A stretch of 11,226 bases of DNA from Calditrichaceae bacterium (GTDB lineage: Bacteria; Calditrichota; Calditrichia; Calditrichales; Calditrichaceae), in NCBI GenBank assembly GCA_030622395.1, contig JAUXGF010000037.1:1-11226 (forward strand), written 5' to 3'. Positions within the stretch are counted from its first letter, which is position 1. The number at the start of each line of letters is the position of its first letter. Shown here piece by piece: positions 7,899-11,226 of this stretch. A program made the translations under genes and the position numbers. The notes under the pieces are model-generated. The model saw only the letters and a list, made by a program, of their open reading frames with translations, was not told the origin of the DNA and ran no database searches.

Positions 7899-8032
7899 CT
7901 TTTGGAATATGCTCATTTAGTCATCTGTATGAATTTAGTTTTTGATAATGTCAAAAGTTATATAAAAAAATGAAAAATAATCTATCAGATAACTGTTATC
8001 TTGAATGGTGTAAGACAAATTTCACATGGGAG

Positions 8033-8188
8033 TTTTTTTACCCATCCCCCGGTCCCGAAAAATCGGGGTGAAAAAATCTGTATGGCTTGTATTATTCATA
8101 AATATGTAAATATCAGTATTCCCTTCCCTATTGAATTAGGGAAGGGTTACCCCGAAGTATCGGGATGCAAGCAGGGATGGGTAAAAAA
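8033..8188 (+). repeat. MITE-like hairpin element with perfect terminal inverted repeats, copy B
   Basis: The 452-nt gap between the DUF4175 stop and the minus-strand gene is mostly this element. Its ends are a perfect 15-bp inverted repeat, TTTTTTACCCATCCC (8034-8048) against its complement (8174-8188). Inside are three GC-rich hairpins in AT-rich surroundings: CCCGA/TCGGG at 8054-8067, a perfect 10-bp stem CCCTTCCCTA/TAGGGAAGGG (8121-8130 with 8137-8146), and CCCGA/TCGGG at 8151-8164. Bases 8144-8169 repeat the core of copy A inverted. No open reading frame of real character lies inside. A frame here and one in copy A both translate to a GYPEVSGC(K/R)QGW string, which only reflects the shared DNA. 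No target-site duplication is obvious. Confidence 0.78.
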
Positions 8189-8263
8189 TGCGCAGGTATC
8201 ATTTATTGTTCATTTCATTATTCTGATATAATATGCCAATAAAGGGTTTTGAAAATAAGGTTT

Positions 8264-8377
8264 ATGGGCCATAAAGAACAAAGACAAGAATCTAGGAGAA
8301 GAGGAATTGTTGAATTATTAGAAAAACACAAATTAAATAATTGGTGTTTTTTAGTTTGTTGTTTTAGAATTATTTAA
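8264..8377 (+). other. Possible small ORF or gene remnant (37 codons)
   Basis: An ATG at 8264, with AAGG three nucleotides upstream, opens a 37-codon frame. It begins MGHKEQRQESRRRGIVELL and ends in a Cys/Phe-rich tail, with its last 27 nt overlapping the end of the minus-strand gene at 8351. The first 26 residues look like a plausible charged helical protein N-terminus and the tail does not, so a truncated gene remnant is as likely as a real small protein. I do not recognise it. Confidence 0.15.
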
Positions 8378-8387
8378 TAATTCAACA
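8308..8387. repeat. 13-bp inverted repeat around the 3' end of the minus-strand gene
   Basis: TGTTGAATTATTA-type arms (8308-8320 with 8375-8387) are perfect complements. A second, inner pair (AAAAACAC 8322-8329 with GTGTTTTT 8344-8351) lies between them. The outer right arm is inside the coding end of the minus-strand gene and the inner pair straddles its stop. The nested stem could be a weak AT-rich terminator for that gene, but there is no GC-rich stem with a T tract, so this is tentative. Confidence 0.4.
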
Positions 8388-9163
8388 GCCTGGTTAAATA
8401 AATAATTTTTAATTTTAATAATATCAGTATATGTATTCCCCATCTCTTCGGTTTTCTGTACGATTATTAAAATTTCGTAGGGAACCCATATATTATTAAC
8501 TAAACTATTTTTTAATTGCACCTCAAAGCCGCTTTTAATTTCATCATTTTTAATATTTTGCACTACCCAGCCGCTGCACAGCCATTTTGTTTTTACCGTT
8601 TTGAACTTGGGATAAGTTACAACCCTCGTGCTCGTGTCGGGATTTAGTGTTTCTATTTTTAAACATAATCCGTTAAGCCCAAAAGTATAATTAAATTGTG
8701 TCCTATTATCCTGATCGCCAGCTTCAAATGATATCTCTATAATCTGATCATTATGTTTAATAAGATAATCGTCATTTATATTACCGTACAACCCGCTGAT
8801 ATAAAATCGCTGCAAGTCAATAAAGACGCCCTTTAACTGCCCTTTCAACCCATTAATAATATCCTGATATTCCTTAAATTTCCCCTCTTTGATTGTTGGT
8901 ACGCCCTGCTGTGATAAATACAATTTACCCGGAGCAAACCATATTAATTGAAAGGGGAAAATTTCTTTATTATTCCATTGTTCCTCTGCAAATGATTCCA
9001 TACCCGAATTTGTTATTAATGAAGTGAAGTTTTTCGCGCCCGTGCCGTTAAGCGTATAATAAGATTCTTTAATCTTCTTAAAAAATTCCTGTTCATTAAA
9101 ATCCTTTTCCTGGCAAAAGGCATTTGTAATTAATATTAGACTTATTAAAATAATCCGTATCAT
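8351..9163 (-). CDS. Exported protein of unknown function, possibly LolA-like
   Basis: 270 residues with a short N-terminal signal: MIRIILISLILITNAFC, then Gln18. Phe just before the Cys argues against a lipobox, so signal peptidase I cleavage near 17/18 and a periplasmic or outer-membrane location are more likely. The mature part begins FFKKIKESYYTLNG. It then shows alternating beta-like strands (IWFAPGKLYLS 74-84; IIEISFEAG 141-149; FNYTFGLNGLCLKIETL 157-173; VPYEILIIVQKT 227-238), compatible with a LolA/outer-membrane lipoprotein-sorting fold. This resemblance is weak and by eye. An AGGA 6 nt before the ATG supports the start. The gene is convergent with the DUF4175 operon and divergent from mtnA, and codon use is AT-rich like its neighbours. 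Confidence 0.75.
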   Translation of the reverse strand: MIRIILISLILITNAFCQEKDFNEQEFFKKIKESYYTLNGTGAKNFTSLITNSGMESFAEEQWNNKEIFPFQLIWFAPGKLYLSQQGVPTIKEGKFKEYQDIINGLKGQLKGVFIDLQRFYISGLYGNINDDYLIKHNDQIIEISFEAGDQDNRTQFNYTFGLNGLCLKIETLNPDTSTRVVTYPKFKTVKTKWLCSGWVVQNIKNDEIKSGFEVQLKNSLVNNIWVPYEILIIVQKTEEMGNTYTDIIKIKNYLFNQAVELLNNSKTTN

Positions 9164-9280
9164 TATTTATCCTATTTTTATTATATTTACTTGGTTTTAT
9201 CTAACAAAACTATTCTCTTTTTCTTGCGAATTTAATATATTTTTTGTAGTTTTTCAATTTATGTTAAAATCTTTAATAAT
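9164..9280. promoter_or_regulatory. AT-rich divergent intergenic region
   Basis: This 117-nt region separates the two divergent start codons and must hold the promoters of both the minus-strand exported protein gene and mtnA, if each has its own. It is extremely AT-rich, with several TATATT/TTAAAAT-like words, including TAAAAT at 9265-9270. No convincing -35/-10 pair or Bacteroidota TAnnTTTG box stands out, no riboswitch-like structure is visible, and there is no Shine-Dalgarno before mtnA. Confidence 0.4.
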
Positions 9281-10318
9281 ATGAATATTGAATCAATAGT
9301 TTTTGAAAATAATACTTTAAGAATAATAAATCAAAAAGAATTACCGCAAACTTTTAAATATATAACATTATCAACATTAAGCAACGTAATTGACGCCATT
9401 AAATCATTAAAAGTTCGCGGCGCGCCCGCCATAGGCATTTTAGCGGCTTATGGCATGTACAAACATGCGGAATTCTTATATAGTAAAAATCAATTGAATA
9501 TCAATAATCTAACTCAAGCTGCCGACGCCCTCAAAAGCAGCCGCCCCACAGCGGTAAATTTAGGATGGGCGGTCGATAAAATGATGAAAGCTTTTTTAAA
9601 ATATTCGGGATCTCCAATTGATGATGTTCTACTGTCAAAACTAAAAGAAACCGCGGTTAATATTCATTTAAATGATAAGAATACTTGCGCATCTATCGGC
9701 AAGTTCGGGGCGCAATTAATTAAAGACAGATCAAATATATTGACCCATTGCAACGCCGGTATTTTAGCCACTGGCGGCAGGGGAACGGCTTTGTCTGTTA
9801 TCTATGAAGCAAAAAAGCAGGGGAAAAATATTCACGTTTATGTTGACGAAACAAGGCCGGTCGGGCAGGGAGCGCGGCTTACATATTGGGAATTAACGAA
9901 GAACAATATCCCTGCAACTTTGATAGCGGATAATATGGCAGCTAGTCTAATGCAGTTAAATAAAATAGACTCTGTAATTGTAGGCGCGGATAGAATTGCA
10001 AAAAACGGCGACACGGCTAATAAAATCGGCACATATTCCTTAGCTGTTTTAGCTTACTATCATCAAATACCATTTTATGTCGCGGCTCCGCTTAGTACGT
10101 TTGATTTTTCAATTGAAAGCGGCGGTGAAATACCGATTGAATTTAGAAATAAAGAAGAGATTTTAGCTTTTTGGAACATTGATAATAAAAATGATTATAA
10201 TGTTTACAATCCCGCTTTTGATGTTACGCCAAATCATTTAATATCGGGAATTATCACAGAAAAGGGTATAATAAAAAATCCTGTTGAATTAAACCTTAAA
10301 CAATTTTATACAAACTAA
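9281..10318 (+). CDS. mtnA: S-methyl-5-thioribose-1-phosphate isomerase
   Basis: Converts 5-methylthioribose-1-phosphate to 5-methylthioribulose-1-phosphate in the cytosolic methionine salvage pathway. It is a full-length 345-residue member of the MtnA/eIF2B-alpha-like family. Motifs seen are KVRGAPAIG (44-52), RPTAVNLGWA (88-97), THCNAGILATGGRGTAL (155-171), VDETRPVGQGARLTYWEL (188-205), ADNMAAS (216-222), GADRIAKNGDTANKIGT (235-251) and PFYVAAP (264-270). Cys157 and Asp237 occupy the positions of the catalytic Cys and Asp known from Bacillus MtnA. One small departure is GGEIPIEFRN (281-290), where most members read IPIEER. No other salvage gene (mtnP, mtnK, mtnB) is in view. The TPR lipoprotein follows by 18 nt, probably in the same transcript. 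The start fits the family's N-terminus, despite lacking a Shine-Dalgarno. Confidence 0.97.
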   Translation: MNIESIVFENNTLRIINQKELPQTFKYITLSTLSNVIDAIKSLKVRGAPAIGILAAYGMYKHAEFLYSKNQLNINNLTQAADALKSSRPTAVNLGWAVDKMMKAFLKYSGSPIDDVLLSKLKETAVNIHLNDKNTCASIGKFGAQLIKDRSNILTHCNAGILATGGRGTALSVIYEAKKQGKNIHVYVDETRPVGQGARLTYWELTKNNIPATLIADNMAASLMQLNKIDSVIVGADRIAKNGDTANKIGTYSLAVLAYYHQIPFYVAAPLSTFDFSIESGGEIPIEFRNKEEILAFWNIDNKNDYNVYNPAFDVTPNHLISGIITEKGIIKNPVELNLKQFYTN

Positions 10319-10322
10319 ACTT

Positions 10323-10328
10323 AAGGAG
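10323..10328 (+). promoter_or_regulatory. Shine-Dalgarno for the TPR lipoprotein
   Basis: AAGGAG lies 8 nt before the ATG at 10337, which fixes the start. With the 18-nt gap to mtnA it supports co-transcription. Confidence 0.8.
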
Positions 10329-10336
10329 TTTTAAAG

Positions 10337-11226
10337 ATGAAAAGACTTATGTTAACGTTATCCGCCGCGCTGTTAATTATTTCGATGTTAACTTCGTGCC
10401 GGCCTCCGGAATTGGAAGGAGCCTTTGTTGATTTTAACGCCGGACGCTTCGACAAGGCATTAGAATTAGCGCTCGACGCAACACAAAAATATCCGAATAA
10501 TTCGGAAGCCTGGTGTTTATTGGGGAAACTTCAAGGCAAAAAAGACCTGATTAAAGAAATGATGGAATCGTTTGAAAAATCTCTTGCTATTGACTCTCAA
10601 TTTGCAAAGGATATTGAACAAGAAAAGAATTATTATTTTCAAACCTCTTTTAATAACGGGGCAAAAAATTACAACGCCTATAAAAAATCGGAAGATAAAA
10701 AATCTGAAAAAGCCGTTAAAACTTTAAATGAAGCTATTAAGAATTTTAGTAATGCAGATATCATTAAGAAAGATTTCAAAACTATCAATTTATTAGCCAC
10801 TTGTTATTTTTCTTTAGATGATAAAGAGAATTCCTTGGAAAATTATTTGAAATTAACTAAATCATTTCCTGATAGCGCCGCTTCCTGGTTTTCATTGGGA
10901 AATTATTATTTTTCCGAAAAGGAATATAATAAATCCGCTGAAAGCATTAATAAGGCGCTTGAAATTGATCCTAAAAACATAGAAGCTATTTCATTGCTAT
11001 CTCAAATCTACGATATTTTAAAAGACTTCGATAATGCCGTTAGTACATACAAAAAAGCGATTGAATTAAACCCTGAAGAAAAAGCTTTTCATTTTAACTT
11101 AGGTCTTTTATATTTTCACGCCAGCAACGACAGTATAGATGAAAATCTTAAAAAAACTTATTATGATGAAGCATTAATCTGTTTCGACAAATCAATTGCT
11201 CTTGATCCAACATTAAAAGACGGCTA
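10337..11226 (+). CDS. TPR-repeat lipoprotein, 3' partial
   Basis: The frame is open from the ATG at 10337 to the window end: 296 codons plus the bases TA, which could begin Tyr or a stop codon, so the true end is unseen. Residues 1-20 are a lipoprotein signal (MKRLMLTLSAALLIISMLTS) with lipobox LTSC, making Cys21 the lipidated residue. The protein should be membrane-anchored and face the periplasm. The rest is tetratricopeptide repeats. The clearest are near 26-59 (GAFVDFNAGRFDKALELA), 183-216 (SWFSLGNYYFSEKEYNKSAE, then ALEIDPKN), 217-249 (LLSQIYDILKDFDNAVSTY, then AIELNPEE) and 252-292 (FNLGLLYFHAS, then CFDKSIALDPT). A Lys-rich segment (about 100-135) separates the first repeats from the rest. 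TPRs mediate protein contacts and the partner is unknown. Its function need not relate to mtnA. Confidence 0.88.
   Translation, partial: MKRLMLTLSAALLIISMLTSCRPPELEGAFVDFNAGRFDKALELALDATQKYPNNSEAWCLLGKLQGKKDLIKEMMESFEKSLAIDSQFAKDIEQEKNYYFQTSFNNGAKNYNAYKKSEDKKSEKAVKTLNEAIKNFSNADIIKKDFKTINLLATCYFSLDDKENSLENYLKLTKSFPDSAASWFSLGNYYFSEKEYNKSAESINKALEIDPKNIEAISLLSQIYDILKDFDNAVSTYKKAIELNPEEKAFHFNLGLLYFHASNDSIDENLKKTYYDEALICFDKSIALDPTLKDG

Noticed and set aside
7938..7958. Terminator after the DUF4175 gene (TTTTGA/TCAAAA hairpin at 7940-7956)
   Set aside because: The stem is six A/T-rich pairs with no T tract after it; too weak to call.
8033..8188. CRISPR-like array in the hairpin-rich gap
   Set aside because: The short words (CCCGA/TCGGG) are arms of separate hairpins, not regularly spaced direct repeats, and no cas gene is present.
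9164..9280. SAM-type riboswitch upstream of the methionine-salvage gene
   Set aside because: The region is only 117 nt, nearly all A/T, and no GC-rich stems or conserved riboswitch core can be seen.

Overview
The window looks like part of an AT-rich chromosome of a Gram-negative bacterium from the Bacteroidota/Ignavibacteria/Calditrichota side of the FCB group. That placement is inferred from three things: the DUF4159-DUF4175 gene pair, exported proteins with a Gln just after the predicted signal cleavage site, and short GC-rich hairpin repeats in otherwise AT-rich intergenic DNA. I cannot name a species. No rRNA, tRNA, CRISPR array, transposase or phage gene is visible.

Left block (1-3600, + strand): the 3' part of a HAMP/PP2C (RsbU/SpoIIE-type) serine phosphatase, then a STAS-domain anti-sigma-factor antagonist, then a DUF456 membrane protein, ending in a clear rho-independent terminator. 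The phosphatase and STAS protein form a probable partner-switching pair, although no RsbW-like kinase or sigma factor is in view. Both carry C-terminal extensions containing copies of one small domain that resembles the 'hP.YGa.rI..eL' helix-turn-helix of IS3/IS481-type transposases. The phosphatase has a second HTH-like segment before it, a charged linker and a helical C-terminal domain. This shared module is the most interesting signal here.

Middle block (3601-8350, + strand): an exported DUF4159 protein followed 4 nt later by a very large DUF4175-type membrane protein with a long Gln-rich coiled coil, probably one operon. The pair is bracketed by two copies, in opposite orientation, of a short hairpin-rich element (about 3669-3791 and 8033-8188). 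They share an exact 26-bp core, and the right copy has perfect 15-bp terminal inverted repeats. The left copy ends with a G8 tract just before the DUF4159 start codon.

Right block (8351-11226): an exported protein of unknown function on the minus strand (possibly LolA-like), a short AT-rich divergent intergenic region, then methylthioribose-1-phosphate isomerase (mtnA, methionine salvage) on the plus strand. mtnA is followed 18 nt later by a TPR lipoprotein that runs off the right edge.
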